Shown one piece after another: positions 1 to 7,748 of a stretch of DNA of 56,098 nt (positions are counted from its first letter, which is position 1; each line of letters starts with the position of its first letter). Position numbers and translations under genes: made by a program. The notes under the pieces are model-generated. The model did not search any database and was not told the origin of the DNA. It saw only the letters and a program-made list of their open reading frames with translations. Source of the stretch: Chloroflexota bacterium (lineage in GTDB: Bacteria; Chloroflexota; Dehalococcoidia; UBA2979); NCBI GenBank assembly GCA_009837285.1, contig VXTU01000042.1, forward strand, positions 1-56,098, given 5' to 3'.

Positions 1-82
1 CCCCTCTCCCGCAGTGCGGGAGAGGGGGCCGGATCTGATCCCCTCGCCCCCGTCCGCGGGGGAGAGGGTGAGGGTGAGGGGG
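1..82. repeat. GC-rich palindromic intergenic repeat
   Basis: Positions 1-13 and 15-27 are a perfect 13-base inverted repeat (CCCCTCTCCCGCA and its complement). A second, imperfect hairpin spans about 41-68, and 63-82 is a run of GAGGGT-type G tracts. No reading frame here looks coding. The layout resembles dispersed REP-like intergenic palindromes, but only one copy is visible in this window. The element may continue to the left of the window. Confidence 0.6.
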
Positions 83-219
83 TCCGCGGGCATGATCGTG
101 GTCGCAGTGCGTAGTAGGTTACGGCTCGCCGCCGAACGTGCGGCGTCCGCGGGGTATCCCGCAATCCAACGCACACCGCGGGCCATTTCCGCAATCCAGA
201 AACACCCGAGGAGGTCCCG

Positions 220-1011
220 ATGAGCGAGCAGCAACTCGAAGGCAAGGTCGCGATCGTCACCGGCGCGAGCCGCGGCATCGGCGAGGCGATCGCCCACTCG
301 CTGGCGCGCGACGGGGCGAAGGTCGTCGTCGCCGCCCGCACCGAGCAGGTCACCGACAAGCGCCTGCCCGGCACCATCTACTCCGTCGCCGAGGCTATCG
401 AGGCCGAGGGCGGTACCGCGCTCCCGGTCGTCGCCAACATGCGCGACCCGGAGAGCATCTACGGCTGCGTCGAGAAGACCGTCGAGGAGTTCGGGCGCGT
501 CGACATCGTCGTGAACAACGCGGCGATCCTCGTGCCCGGGGACATCGAGACGGTACAGGACCGCCACATCGACCTGATGTGGCAGGTCGACATGCGCGGG
601 CCGGTATTGATGTGCAAGGCGGCGGTGCCGCACATGAAGGAGAACGGCGGCCACCTCATCAACGTCTCCTCGGGCGCGGCGATCTTCCCCGGCCCCGGGC
701 CGTACGAAGAGGGGGGCGTCGGCGGGCTGTTCTACGGGATGGTGAAGGCCGGGTTGGAGCGGTTCACGCAGGGTCTGGCGATGGACCTGCAGCAGTACCG
801 CATCGCCTGCAACGTGCTGTCGCTGAACTACGTGATCCACACGCCGGGCAACATCTTCGCGCAGAACGACCCGGAGAACCCGAACCTGGACTTCGACAGC
901 GCCGAGTGGATGGGCCGCGCGGCCGTCTGGATCAGCCGCCAGCCCGCCGAGTACACGGGCCACATCGTCTTCGACCACAACATGCGCTACTGGCTGGACG
1001 ACATCGACTAG
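220..1011 (+). CDS. SDR family NAD(P)-dependent oxidoreductase
   Basis: 263-residue classical short-chain dehydrogenase/reductase. Visible features are the Rossmann motif TGASRGIG at residues 14-21, NNAA at 99-102, the catalytic serine at about 150-151 and YxxxK at Tyr172/Lys176, so the active site is intact. The start is ATG preceded by GAGGAG a few bases upstream. The substrate cannot be told from the sequence. It is the first gene of a plus-strand run leading into mch and mcd, but a terminator-like hairpin and a small minus-strand gene lie between, so it need not share their transcript. A hydroxyacyl-CoA or sugar-alcohol substrate is equally possible. Confidence 0.85.
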   Translation: MSEQQLEGKVAIVTGASRGIGEAIAHSLARDGAKVVVAARTEQVTDKRLPGTIYSVAEAIEAEGGTALPVVANMRDPESIYGCVEKTVEEFGRVDIVVNNAAILVPGDIETVQDRHIDLMWQVDMRGPVLMCKAAVPHMKENGGHLINVSSGAAIFPGPGPYEEGGVGGLFYGMVKAGLERFTQGLAMDLQQYRIACNVLSLNYVIHTPGNIFAQNDPENPNLDFDSAEWMGRAAVWISRQPAEYTGHIVFDHNMRYWLDDID

Positions 1012-1041
1012 GCGTCAGACAGCAGGGCGAATTGACTACGC

Positions 1042-1069
1042 ACCGCCCCGCGCACACGCGTGGGGCGGT
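1042..1069. terminator. Terminator-like hairpin between convergent genes
   Basis: Eight-base arms ACCGCCCC (1042-1049) and GGGGCGGT (1062-1069) flank a 12-base loop that can pair further. It lies 30 bases after the SDR stop and 30 bases before the stop of the minus-strand hypothetical gene, so it could serve both. There is no clear T run on either side, so intrinsic termination is an inference. Confidence 0.5.
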
Positions 1070-1098
1070 CTGGTGCTTGGGGGTGGGGCCGCGAGGCG

Positions 1099-1320
1099 CT
1101 AGAACTCGATCGGGCCGCCGGGGTCGATCACGGAGCCGTCGGTGCCGATGACGGCGGGGCGCTCGTTGCAGTAGACCTCGGACTCGCAGTGGTCGAACGA
1201 GAACGCGGAGCGCTCCTTGTCGTAACGGATCGTCCACGTGCCGAGCGCGTGGCCTTCGCGGCCCGCCTTCGTCTCGCGCTCCAGCACCGCGATCAGCGCC
1301 TCGAGTTCCTTCGTGCCCAC
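1099..1320 (-). CDS. Small hypothetical protein
   Basis: 73-residue protein I do not recognise. The GTG start at 1320 is chosen because GGAGGT sits 5-6 bases upstream; an in-frame ATG at 1398 would add 26 residues without a good ribosome site. The N-terminus is a probable helix (GTKELEALIAVLERE), followed by a beta-rich stretch with two cysteines (HCES and YCNE, 5 residues apart) and an acidic, Gly/Pro-rich tail. It has no signal peptide or membrane segment. It is convergent with the SDR gene and divergent from mch. Confidence 0.6.
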   Translation of the reverse strand: MGTKELEALIAVLERETKAGREGHALGTWTIRYDKERSAFSFDHCESEVYCNERPAVIGTDGSVIDPGGPIEF

Positions 1321-1404
1321 GTCGTACCTCCGAGGTAGTTCAGTCGTATCCGTCCAGTACAGGATAACCGCGTCGCGTCGGCTTCCGCTCGCCCGCACCG
1401 TCCC

Positions 1405-1410
1405 TACAAT
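1405..1410 (+). promoter_or_regulatory. Candidate -10 box for mch
   Basis: TACAAT at 1405-1410 lies 17 bases before the GTG start of mch and just before its GGGGGAGG ribosome site. A good -35 element is not evident. If used, transcription would begin around 1416-1418 with a very short leader. Confidence 0.4.
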
Positions 1411-1427
1411 GAGTCGGGGGAGGCACC

Positions 1428-2501
1428 GTGCGCAAGGCGACCACCGGCAACTACTTCGAGGACTTCACGACCGGACTCGAGATCCGTCACGCCGTCCCAC
1501 GGACCGTCACCGAGGGTGACGCGGCGCTCTACATCGCGCTCACCGCGGACCGCCACCCGCTGCACTGCAACGCCGAGTTCGCGCGCTCGCTGGGCTTCGA
1601 ACGCGAGACGGTCAACGACCTGCTGGTGTTCCACACCGTCTTCGGCAAGTCCGTGCCCGACGTCTCGCTCAATGCCGTCGCCAACCTCGGCTACGCCGAC
1701 GTGCGGTTCGCCGTCCCGGTGCTGCCGGGCGACACGATCAGCTCGACCACCAGGGTGCTCGGACGCCGCGAGGCGCGCGGTGGCGAGACGGGCGTCGTGT
1801 GGGTGCGCACCGTCGGTGTGAACCAGCGCCGCGAGGAAGTCCTGACGCTCATCCGCTGGGTGCTCGTCAACAAGCGCGACCCGGAGTCGCCCGCCGCCGA
1901 GGACGACGCACCCGAGGTGCCCGACTCCGTCGCCCCCGACGGTCTGTACGTGCCGGAGCAACTCGACCTCTCCGCATTCTCGGCCGACATCACGGGCGGC
2001 CGTGCGTGGTGGGGCGACTACGAGCCCGGCGAGCGCATCGACCACGTCGAGGGCATGGCGATCGAGGAGGCCGAGCAGCAGATCATCACGCGCCTCTACC
2101 AGAACACGGCGCGCGCGCACTTCAATGCGCATGCCTTGCAGGGCACGCGCTTCGGGCGACGCGTGATCTACGGCGGGCACATCATCTCCGTTGCGCGGGC
2201 GCTGTCGTTCAACGGCCTCGAGAACGCCGTGCGGGTGCTCGCCTTCAACGGCGGCACGCACAGCAACCCGACGTTCGCCGGCGACACGCTCTTCGCCTGG
2301 ACCGAGGTGGTCGAACGCATCGACCTCGGTCGCGACGACGCCGGTGCGCTGCGGCTGCGCCTGATTGCGACCAAGGACGCCGACCCGGCGACCGAGGACG
2401 TCCCGCTGCGCGTCACCGACGAGCGCGGGCGCGAGCGCTACCACCCCAACGTGGTGCTCGACCTCGACTACACCGTGCTGATGCCGAAGGCCCTCGGGTA
2501 G
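1428..2501 (+). CDS. mch: Mesaconyl-CoA hydratase (beta-methylmalyl-CoA dehydratase), MaoC family
   Basis: 357-residue double hot-dog hydratase that interconverts mesaconyl-CoA and (2R,3S)-beta-methylmalyl-CoA. N-terminal half: residues about 8-160, with GNYFEDF and the TEGD, VNDLLVFH and ANLGYADVRF stretches. C-terminal half: about 195-355, with LYQNTARAHFN, GRRVIYGGHIIS and a conserved end LDLDYTVLMP. These blocks match what I remember of the Chloroflexus mesaconyl-CoA hydratase, and the length agrees. The GTG start has GGGGGAGG just upstream. The gene is followed after 38 bases by mcd, whose product is this enzyme's substrate, which strongly supports the assignment. The enzyme acts in the cytoplasm in the ethylmalonyl-CoA pathway or the 3-hydroxypropionate bicycle; mcd next door favours the former. 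Confidence 0.9.
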   Translation: MRKATTGNYFEDFTTGLEIRHAVPRTVTEGDAALYIALTADRHPLHCNAEFARSLGFERETVNDLLVFHTVFGKSVPDVSLNAVANLGYADVRFAVPVLPGDTISSTTRVLGRREARGGETGVVWVRTVGVNQRREEVLTLIRWVLVNKRDPESPAAEDDAPEVPDSVAPDGLYVPEQLDLSAFSADITGGRAWWGDYEPGERIDHVEGMAIEEAEQQIITRLYQNTARAHFNAHALQGTRFGRRVIYGGHIISVARALSFNGLENAVRVLAFNGGTHSNPTFAGDTLFAWTEVVERIDLGRDDAGALRLRLIATKDADPATEDVPLRVTDERGRERYHPNVVLDLDYTVLMPKALG

Positions 2502-2539
2502 CAGACATGGTCCGGGGAGAGCTACGAAGGAGACCGCCG

Positions 2540-4186
2540 ATGACGACGACCGAGGTAGATGCCGTCACGACCGCCCGTGAGCTCGTCGACGTGGCAAAGC
2601 GAGCGATCGACGCGGCCGTCGCGCACGGCGCCGAGGTGACCGAGGGCGGGCGCGGCATCGACGACCACCAGGTCCACACCGAGCGCGTCGCCTACCTCGC
2701 CACGCAGGTGCGCGCGGCGCGTGAGCTCGTCGCCTACGCAGAGCGCCTGCGCGAGTACAAGACCGCTGACCCGCAGGCGGACGAAGCTGCCGTCATCTAC
2801 GCCGCCGAGGCAGCGCACGCGTTGCGCTCGGCCGTCGACGCGGCCCCGGAAGACTTCGGTATCGGCGAGGCGGCGGAGTCGCTCGACTCCACCTCGACGA
2901 GCGACGCCATCCGCGCCGGGCTCGACGAAGCCCGCGTGCGCGCCCTCGGCCGCGTCGCCATCGAGGCGAACGGCGTCAACAACGCGGAGCTCGAGGACGA
3001 GGCGGCGGCGCTGACCCGCGACACTGCGCGCGACTTCGCCCGCAACGAGGTCGCGCCGATCGCGCAGCAGATCCACCGCGAGGACCTGCTCGTCCCGGAC
3101 GACCTGATCGAGAAGTTCGCCGCGCAGGGCTTCTTCGGCTCCTCGATCCCGGAGGAGTACGGCGGTACCGGCATGGGCTACCTGCCGATGGTCGTGATGA
3201 CCGAGGAGCTGTCGGCGGCCTCGCTTGGCGCCGCGGGCTCGCTGCACACGCGGCCGGAGATCCTCGCCCACGCGCTGCAGACGGGCGGCACCGAGGCGCA
3301 GAAGCAGGAATGGCTCCCGAAGCTCGCCTCCGGCGAGGTGCTCGTCGCGATCGGCGTGACGGAGCCCGACGTGGGGTCGGACAACGCCAACCTCCAGTGC
3401 CGGGCGACGCCCGCCGAGGTCGACGGCCGCAAGGGCTGGCGTCTCAACGGCTCGAAGGCGTGGAGCACGTTCTCCGGCCGCGCGGACGTCATCGCGATGC
3501 TCGTGCGCACCAACCCCAACCCGGAGGCTGCGGGCCGCGGCCTCTCGGTCTTCATCGTGCCGAAGGACCCGCACTACGGGAATGAGTGGCACCAGACCCA
3601 GCCCGAGGGCGGCTCGATGACCGGCACCGCGAACCCGACCCCGGGCTACCGCGGTATGCACTCCTACACGGTCGCCATCGATAACTACTTCGTCCCCCAC
3701 GAGAACCTCGTGGGCGAGGACGATGGGCTGAACCGCGGCTTCGCGCTGCAGATGGGCGGCTTCGCCGTCGGGCGCCTGCAGACCGGTGCGCGCGCCAGCG
3801 GCGTCGCGCAGGCCTCGCTGGAGAAGGCGTGCCAGTACGTGAACCAGCGCGAGCAGTTCGGCATGCCGATCGGCAAGTACCAGCTCACCGAGCACCGCAT
3901 CGGCGAGATGGTCGCGCGCATCGCGGCCGCGCGCCAGCTCACCTACGCCGCCGCGCGCAACTTCAACTCGCGCGGCATCGAGGCGCCGATGGCGAAGCTG
4001 CTGGCGTGCGACGTGGCCGTGGCGACCTCGCAGGCCGCACAGCAGCTGCAGGGCGGGTGGGGCTACTCCGAGGAAGACCCGATCGCCCGCTACGTCGTCG
4101 ACGCGCTGGTGCTGCCTATCTTCGAGGGCGTGAAGCCGATCCTCGAGCTCAAGGTCGTCGGCCGCCAGCTCTTTGCCGCGAGCTAG
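2540..4186 (+). CDS. mcd: (2S)-methylsuccinyl-CoA dehydrogenase
   Basis: 548-residue flavin acyl-CoA dehydrogenase that oxidises methylsuccinyl-CoA to mesaconyl-CoA. It carries an N-terminal extension of about 150 residues (mostly helical, Ala/Glu-rich) that ordinary acyl-CoA dehydrogenases of about 380 residues lack; this extension and the overall length are typical of Mcd. The catalytic core follows: EEYGGTGMGY, TEPDVGSDNANL, GSKAWSTFSGRADV and the FAD-binding region. The catalytic glutamate position is FEGVKPIL near the C-terminus, corresponding to the YEG glutamate of medium-chain dehydrogenases. The ATG start is preceded by GAAGGAG at good spacing. It lies 38 bases after mch in the same direction, so the two probably form one transcript. 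Assignment to another branched acyl-CoA substrate is possible but less likely given mch and mcl. Confidence 0.87.
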   Translation: MTTTEVDAVTTARELVDVAKRAIDAAVAHGAEVTEGGRGIDDHQVHTERVAYLATQVRAARELVAYAERLREYKTADPQADEAAVIYAAEAAHALRSAVDAAPEDFGIGEAAESLDSTSTSDAIRAGLDEARVRALGRVAIEANGVNNAELEDEAAALTRDTARDFARNEVAPIAQQIHREDLLVPDDLIEKFAAQGFFGSSIPEEYGGTGMGYLPMVVMTEELSAASLGAAGSLHTRPEILAHALQTGGTEAQKQEWLPKLASGEVLVAIGVTEPDVGSDNANLQCRATPAEVDGRKGWRLNGSKAWSTFSGRADVIAMLVRTNPNPEAAGRGLSVFIVPKDPHYGNEWHQTQPEGGSMTGTANPTPGYRGMHSYTVAIDNYFVPHENLVGEDDGLNRGFALQMGGFAVGRLQTGARASGVAQASLEKACQYVNQREQFGMPIGKYQLTEHRIGEMVARIAAARQLTYAAARNFNSRGIEAPMAKLLACDVAVATSQAAQQLQGGWGYSEEDPIARYVVDALVLPIFEGVKPILELKVVGRQLFAAS

Positions 4187-4248
4187 CTGGCGCGAAGGCG
4201 GCACGGATGCTCGTCCGGGTAATCAGCCTGATGAGGTGATCGAAGGCT

Positions 4249-5118
4249 ATGAGCCAACTAACGAGCGACCCCATACCTCCGAGTTGGGAACCCGTCGTGA
4301 CGGCGCTTGGCGAATGCGTTATCGACTTGTCGCAGGTACCGGGCGCCTCTGACAGGACCATGACCTCGAACGCCCCAGGGGGTTTCGATGAACTTGCGGG
4401 TGGGCGGATTGACCTGGCACGTGAGGCGATTCACAAGGAGCGCGATGCGTTGCTCCACGCCAAAGTAAGGAGCATCGACTATTTTGCCATGCCCTGGCGG
4501 TCTCCGATTCCCTACGGAGACGGCGAGTCGTTGACAGCATCGGAGTTGCGCGATCTCGCCGGGCGTGCGCGGGAAGTCACCCCGCATGAGCACAGGAGGG
4601 ACGAGAGCACGCCTCTGGGACCTTTCGCGCGGGCGCTTGGCGAGTACGTGATCTACTTCGGGCAGGTGGACGAGGCAGTGCTGGTTCTCTCGAACCATGT
4701 TGAGAGCGCCAGTCCCGAGGGCCGTGTGTACCTGCAAGACTGGTTGCAGGCAGAGGCGAAAGTCGATAGGGAGAAGATACCGACAGGACAGTTGGGTGCG
4801 AAGGTCACCGACCTGATCCTGGGCACCCTCGATAGCGATTCCGTGACCCAGGCGCGTGCGCGTGATGTGTTACTTGACCTGGAACCGAGAGTCTCTCGAG
4901 TCATCCGCGAACGAAACGCTCTGGTCCACCGGGAATTGGGGAGCATCGACCATCTCGCCGCGACTGATGGGAACGGCGTTCGCCTCGTGGACGGGCGAAT
5001 GCTGACAGCGTCAAACCTTAGATCTCGCTCGGTACGTGCCCGTTCAGTTACGTTCGAGTTGCGTGCGTTCCTCTGGAGATTTGTGCGGGCGAGGAAGTCA
5101 GTGGCGGGCTCACGATAA
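4249..5118 (+). CDS. Tandemly duplicated HEPN-like domain protein
   Basis: 289-residue protein not assignable to a named family. It consists of two related halves. ALGECVIDLSQV (about 19-30) repeats as ALGEYVIYFGQV (about 129-140), and KERDALLHAKVRSIDYF (63-79) repeats as RERNALVHRELGSIDHL (220-236). SLTASELRDLAGRAREV repeats as MLTASNLRSRSVRARSV. Both copies keep an Rx4H motif (R65-D66..H70 and R222-N223..H227), the pattern of HEPN ribonuclease or nucleic-acid-binding helical domains. The first copy has lost the middle helical region present in the second. Base composition is visibly less GC-biased than neighbours, suggesting acquisition. Its stop overlaps the rpiB start by one base (TAATG). 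The ribosome site is weak. HEPN membership rests on the motif and helical layout only. Confidence 0.72.
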   Translation: MSQLTSDPIPPSWEPVVTALGECVIDLSQVPGASDRTMTSNAPGGFDELAGGRIDLAREAIHKERDALLHAKVRSIDYFAMPWRSPIPYGDGESLTASELRDLAGRAREVTPHEHRRDESTPLGPFARALGEYVIYFGQVDEAVLVLSNHVESASPEGRVYLQDWLQAEAKVDREKIPTGQLGAKVTDLILGTLDSDSVTQARARDVLLDLEPRVSRVIRERNALVHRELGSIDHLAATDGNGVRLVDGRMLTASNLRSRSVRARSVTFELRAFLWRFVRARKSVAGSR

Positions 5119-5588
5119 TGCGGATCGCGATCGCCTCGGACCACGCGGGGTTCCGCTACAAGCAGCGGATCTCGGAGGAACTCGCGAGCCTCGGCCACGA
5201 CGTTGTGGACTTCGGAGCCGACTCCGAGGACCAGAGCGACTACCCGCTGTTCATCCGCCCTGCGGCCGAGGCCGTCGCCTCGGGCGACTGCGAGCGCGGC
5301 GTCGTCCTCGGCGGGTCTGGCAACGGCGAGGCGATGGTCGCGAACCGCGTACGCGGCGTGCGCTGCGCGCTCTGCTGGAGCGTCGAGGCCGCCGAGCTGG
5401 GGCGACGCCACAACGACGCCAACGTGATCTCGATCGGCCAGCGCATGGTCTCGCTGGACCTCGCGCTGGCGATCGTGCGGACGTGGCTCGACACGCCGTT
5501 CGACGGCGGTCGCCACGCGCACCGCATCGCACAGTTCGACGCCCAGCCGATCTTCGGGGAGCCGTCGAGCGGGGAGGCGGTGCATTGA
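5118..5588 (+). CDS. rpiB: Ribose-5-phosphate isomerase B
   Basis: 156-residue RpiB/LacAB-family isomerase interconverting ribose 5-phosphate and ribulose 5-phosphate in the pentose phosphate pathway. Visible motifs are SDHAGF at the N-terminus, GGSGNGE at 66-71 and RRHNDANVISIG. The Cys of the E. coli CGTG loop is absent. Instead Glu71 occupies the place of the catalytic Glu known in the mycobacterial enzyme, so this is the actinobacterial-type active site. ATG overlaps the stop of the HEPN-like gene by one base, implying translational coupling. A TTG start of the next gene overlaps its stop. Confidence 0.93.
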   Translation: MRIAIASDHAGFRYKQRISEELASLGHDVVDFGADSEDQSDYPLFIRPAAEAVASGDCERGVVLGGSGNGEAMVANRVRGVRCALCWSVEAAELGRRHNDANVISIGQRMVSLDLALAIVRTWLDTPFDGGRHAHRIAQFDAQPIFGEPSSGEAVH

Positions 5589-5881
5589 CCACGCGGGGCT
5601 GGTCGAACCGCCGGAGCAAGAAGCTCGTCCCCGAGCCCGCGTTCGCCGAGGGCCATGAGCACACCCTCGAGTGCGACGCGCTCTATGAGGAGTGGAAGCG
5701 CTACCACATCGCCGTCATCGACGAGGCCGGGCGCTTCCGCCGCGACCAGCGCCTGCTCGCCCGCCACGAGCGCGAGCGCTTCGAGCGCCAGCTCGTGGCG
5801 CTGGGCTGCTCCGGCGAGGCGCGTCGACGCGTCGAGCGCGACGCCGAGATCGCCGAGCACGGCCACAGCAAGCTGACGTAG
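5585..5881 (+). CDS. Small charged hypothetical protein
   Basis: 98-residue, very Arg/Glu-rich, probably helical protein. The proposed start is TTG at 5585, overlapping the rpiB stop by four bases (TTGA), with GGGGAGG seven bases upstream; no better start is in frame. It contains the stretches ALYEEWKRYHIAVIDE and LLARHERERFERQL and two cysteines. There is no membrane segment. I do not recognise the family. The overlap with rpiB and the close following gene indicate one operon. Confidence 0.6.
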   Translation: MTTRGWSNRRSKKLVPEPAFAEGHEHTLECDALYEEWKRYHIAVIDEAGRFRRDQRLLARHERERFERQLVALGCSGEARRRVERDAEIAEHGHSKLT

Positions 5882-5898
5882 CGGTCGAGGCGATAGCG

Positions 5899-6837
5899 AT
5901 GCCCGCCCCGCGCCTCCCCGCACCCGATGAATGGCCGAGCTGGGCGCTGGTCGACCGCGACCTGCTGAGTACGGCCCAGGACGAGCGGCCGTACCTCGAG
6001 ACGGCCGCGGCGCTCGTCACCGAGTTCGGCGAGTTGACCGCGCTGCTGGCGCGGACGCAGGAGTCCACTGAAGGCGCCCCCGTCCGGCAGGGCCGCAACC
6101 AGGCCGTGCTGTACGGACTCACGACCCGCATCGTGAAGCTCACGCGCCGCCTCGCCGCCGAGACGTACGAGGGTCGCGGTGAGCTCCAGCTCCTCATCGA
6201 CCGCGAGATCTTCACGTCGACGGCCGCGCTCGCCTACCTGCTGCGCGGCCGCACCGACCGCTTCGAAGCGTTCGTGCGCGACAGCCTCCACGCCGACCGC
6301 GATGTGTGGCAGCACCTCGACAACAACCGCGACCTCCGCGCGGGCGACAACCTGCCGCAGGAGACGCGTATGCGTCGCCGCCTGGAGCGCTCGTTCGGCC
6401 TCGCCGGCCTCGACCCGGCCGAGCTCGGACTCGATGAGGAGTCGGGCTGGCCCGACCTGCGCAGGCAGGTGGACGCCATCGGCGAGCCGGACGCCTACCG
6501 CATGCACCAGCTAGGCGCGGACGAGGTGCACGGCGCCTGGAACGAACTGGTGACCCACCACCTGCGGACCGACGACGACGACCTAGTGTGGCTCGGCCCG
6601 AAGCTCGGCTGGTCACCCGCCGTGGTGCAGCCGCTGACTGCCGTGGCGATCCAGGGCAGCCGCGTAATGGCGGCCTACGCGCGTCACCTCGGCTACGAAG
6701 TCGCCGAGGCGTTCCGGGACAAGTACCTGGATCTCGCGGGCCGCGCCGCGCTCACCGACCGGATGCACGAGGAGTACCTCGAACGCGTCGACATCAACCT
6801 CGAGATGGGCAACCTCGGGATCGTCGACGACGACTGA
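5899..6837 (+). CDS. Hypothetical protein, possibly DUF5677-like
   Basis: 312-residue soluble, helix-rich protein. Features include an early stretch ETAAALVTEFGELTALL, a central RFEAFVRDSLHADRDVW and later ADEVHGAWNELVTHHL. The alternation of helices with conserved-looking Arg/His positions and the xVHGxW-type segment recall DUF5677-like proteins, but this is a loose impression. The start ATG at 5899 has GAGG nine bases upstream. It lies 17 bases after the previous gene, so it is probably last in the rpiB operon, and it is convergent with the ferritin gene. Confidence 0.65.
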   Translation: MPAPRLPAPDEWPSWALVDRDLLSTAQDERPYLETAAALVTEFGELTALLARTQESTEGAPVRQGRNQAVLYGLTTRIVKLTRRLAAETYEGRGELQLLIDREIFTSTAALAYLLRGRTDRFEAFVRDSLHADRDVWQHLDNNRDLRAGDNLPQETRMRRRLERSFGLAGLDPAELGLDEESGWPDLRRQVDAIGEPDAYRMHQLGADEVHGAWNELVTHHLRTDDDDLVWLGPKLGWSPAVVQPLTAVAIQGSRVMAAYARHLGYEVAEAFRDKYLDLAGRAALTDRMHEEYLERVDINLEMGNLGIVDDD

Positions 6838-6854
6838 CCGGGTGTAGCCGGACA

Positions 6855-7361
6855 CTACTCCGGGACGGCGACAGGCGGCGGCGGCCGCGTCGCGACGTAG
6901 TCCTCGACGTAGAGCAGGTTGTCGCCCGCGCGCCGCACGACCTTGAGCAGGTCGTCCATCGTCGAGACTTCTTCGAGCTGCTCGTCGACGAACCACTGCA
7001 GGAAGCCGCGCGCGAGGTGGTCGTGCTCCTCGATGGCGAGGTCCATGAGCTGGTTGAAGATGCCCGCGACGCGCACCTCGGCGTCTAGGGCGAGCTTCAC
7101 GGCCTCCTCGACGGAGTCGAAGTCGGCCTGGCCGGCCGGGATGGCGGGCACGTCGACGGTGCCGCCGGCTTCGGTAACGTAGTCGACGATCTTCTGGGCG
7201 TGCATGAGCTCTTCGGATGCCTGCTGGCGGAAGAGGCTGGAGAGCTGGGGGAGCGCTTCGCGGCTGAAGTAGGCGGAGATCATGGTGTACTGGATGGCGG
7301 CCCAGTACTCGCTCACGAGTTCCTCGCTCAGCTCTTTGGCCATGCGTTCGGAGATCAGCAC
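6855..7361 (-). CDS. Ferritin (iron storage, ferroxidase)
   Basis: 168-residue four-helix-bundle ferritin storing iron in the cytoplasm. Ferroxidase ligands are visible: Glu in SEYWAAIQY, the ExxH of EELMHAQK, and the glutamates of EEHDHLARGF and DEQLEE. The GTG at 7361 (protein beginning MLISERMAKEL) is preferred because GGAG lies six bases upstream and family members typically begin this way; a TTG at 7373 would add four residues. An inverted repeat just upstream may control it. Confidence 0.92.
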   Translation of the reverse strand: MLISERMAKELSEELVSEYWAAIQYTMISAYFSREALPQLSSLFRQQASEELMHAQKIVDYVTEAGGTVDVPAIPAGQADFDSVEEAVKLALDAEVRVAGIFNQLMDLAIEEHDHLARGFLQWFVDEQLEEVSTMDDLLKVVRRAGDNLLYVEDYVATRPPPPVAVPE

Positions 7362-7380
7362 GGGATGCTCCAATCCGTTC

Positions 7381-7401
7381 GTATCACCCCTTCAATGATA
7401 C
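7381..7401 (-). promoter_or_regulatory. Palindromic site upstream of ferritin
   Basis: GTATCA (7381-7386) and TGATAC (7396-7401) form a 6-9-6 inverted repeat 20 bases upstream of the ferritin start. On the minus strand it overlaps a TATCAT that could be the -10 box, so a metal-responsive repressor or activator could act here. Its loop also holds AAGGGG. The regulator is unknown; the size is near that of Fur/DtxR-type sites but the sequence is not a recognised consensus. Confidence 0.45.
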
Positions 7402-7448
7402 GTCGTCCGACCGGCACGAAACGATGTCCCGACCCGCTGGGCCGCGAG

Positions 7449-7748
7449 TCATTCGGGCCCGAAGAGTTCGCGCGCGCGGGCCTCGAACTGAGGTCCCGTC
7501 ATCGGGCACCTCACGAGGTCGTCGAGCTCCTCGGGGGACAGCCGAGTCTTCCGGAGGAGGTCCCGCTGGATGCCTCTGCTCAGGCCGCGCCGGTGCTGCT
7601 GCGGGAGGGTCACATGGAAGAGGTGGTCGCCGTCCGGAAGGCGATAGCTTCCCGATCGGTGCTTCCCGGAGCGGAACGGAACTCCGAGCTTGTTCTCGAA
7701 TGCGCTATTCAGTTCCCGCCAGCCATAGTTACGGCGCGGGCGCGGCAT
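7449..7748 (-). CDS. HicA-like mRNA interferase toxin
   Basis: 99-residue basic protein. The central part, GSYRLPDGDHLFHVTLP followed by GLSRGIQRDLLRKTRLSPEEL, has the order seen in HicA proteins: a strand near the catalytic region, an xP-strand, then the xLxxILRQxGLSxEEF helix. The usual GSH catalytic histidine motif reads SGSYR here, so activity is uncertain; His33 lies just before it in KHRSGS. The start ATG at 7748 overlaps the 3' end of the upstream partner gene by 20 bases, typical of toxin-antitoxin pairs. Confidence 0.5.
   Translation of the reverse strand: MPRPRRNYGWRELNSAFENKLGVPFRSGKHRSGSYRLPDGDHLFHVTLPQQHRRGLSRGIQRDLLRKTRLSPEELDDLVRCPMTGPQFEARARELFGPE

Noticed and set aside
1799..2539. 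N-terminal extension of the mcd frame into mch
   Set aside because: It overlaps mch in another frame, is Arg-rich shadow sequence, and the ATG at 2540 has a good ribosome site.
2522..4204. Long antisense frame opposite mcd
   Set aside because: Codon-position shadow of a high-GC gene; no motifs and no ribosome site.
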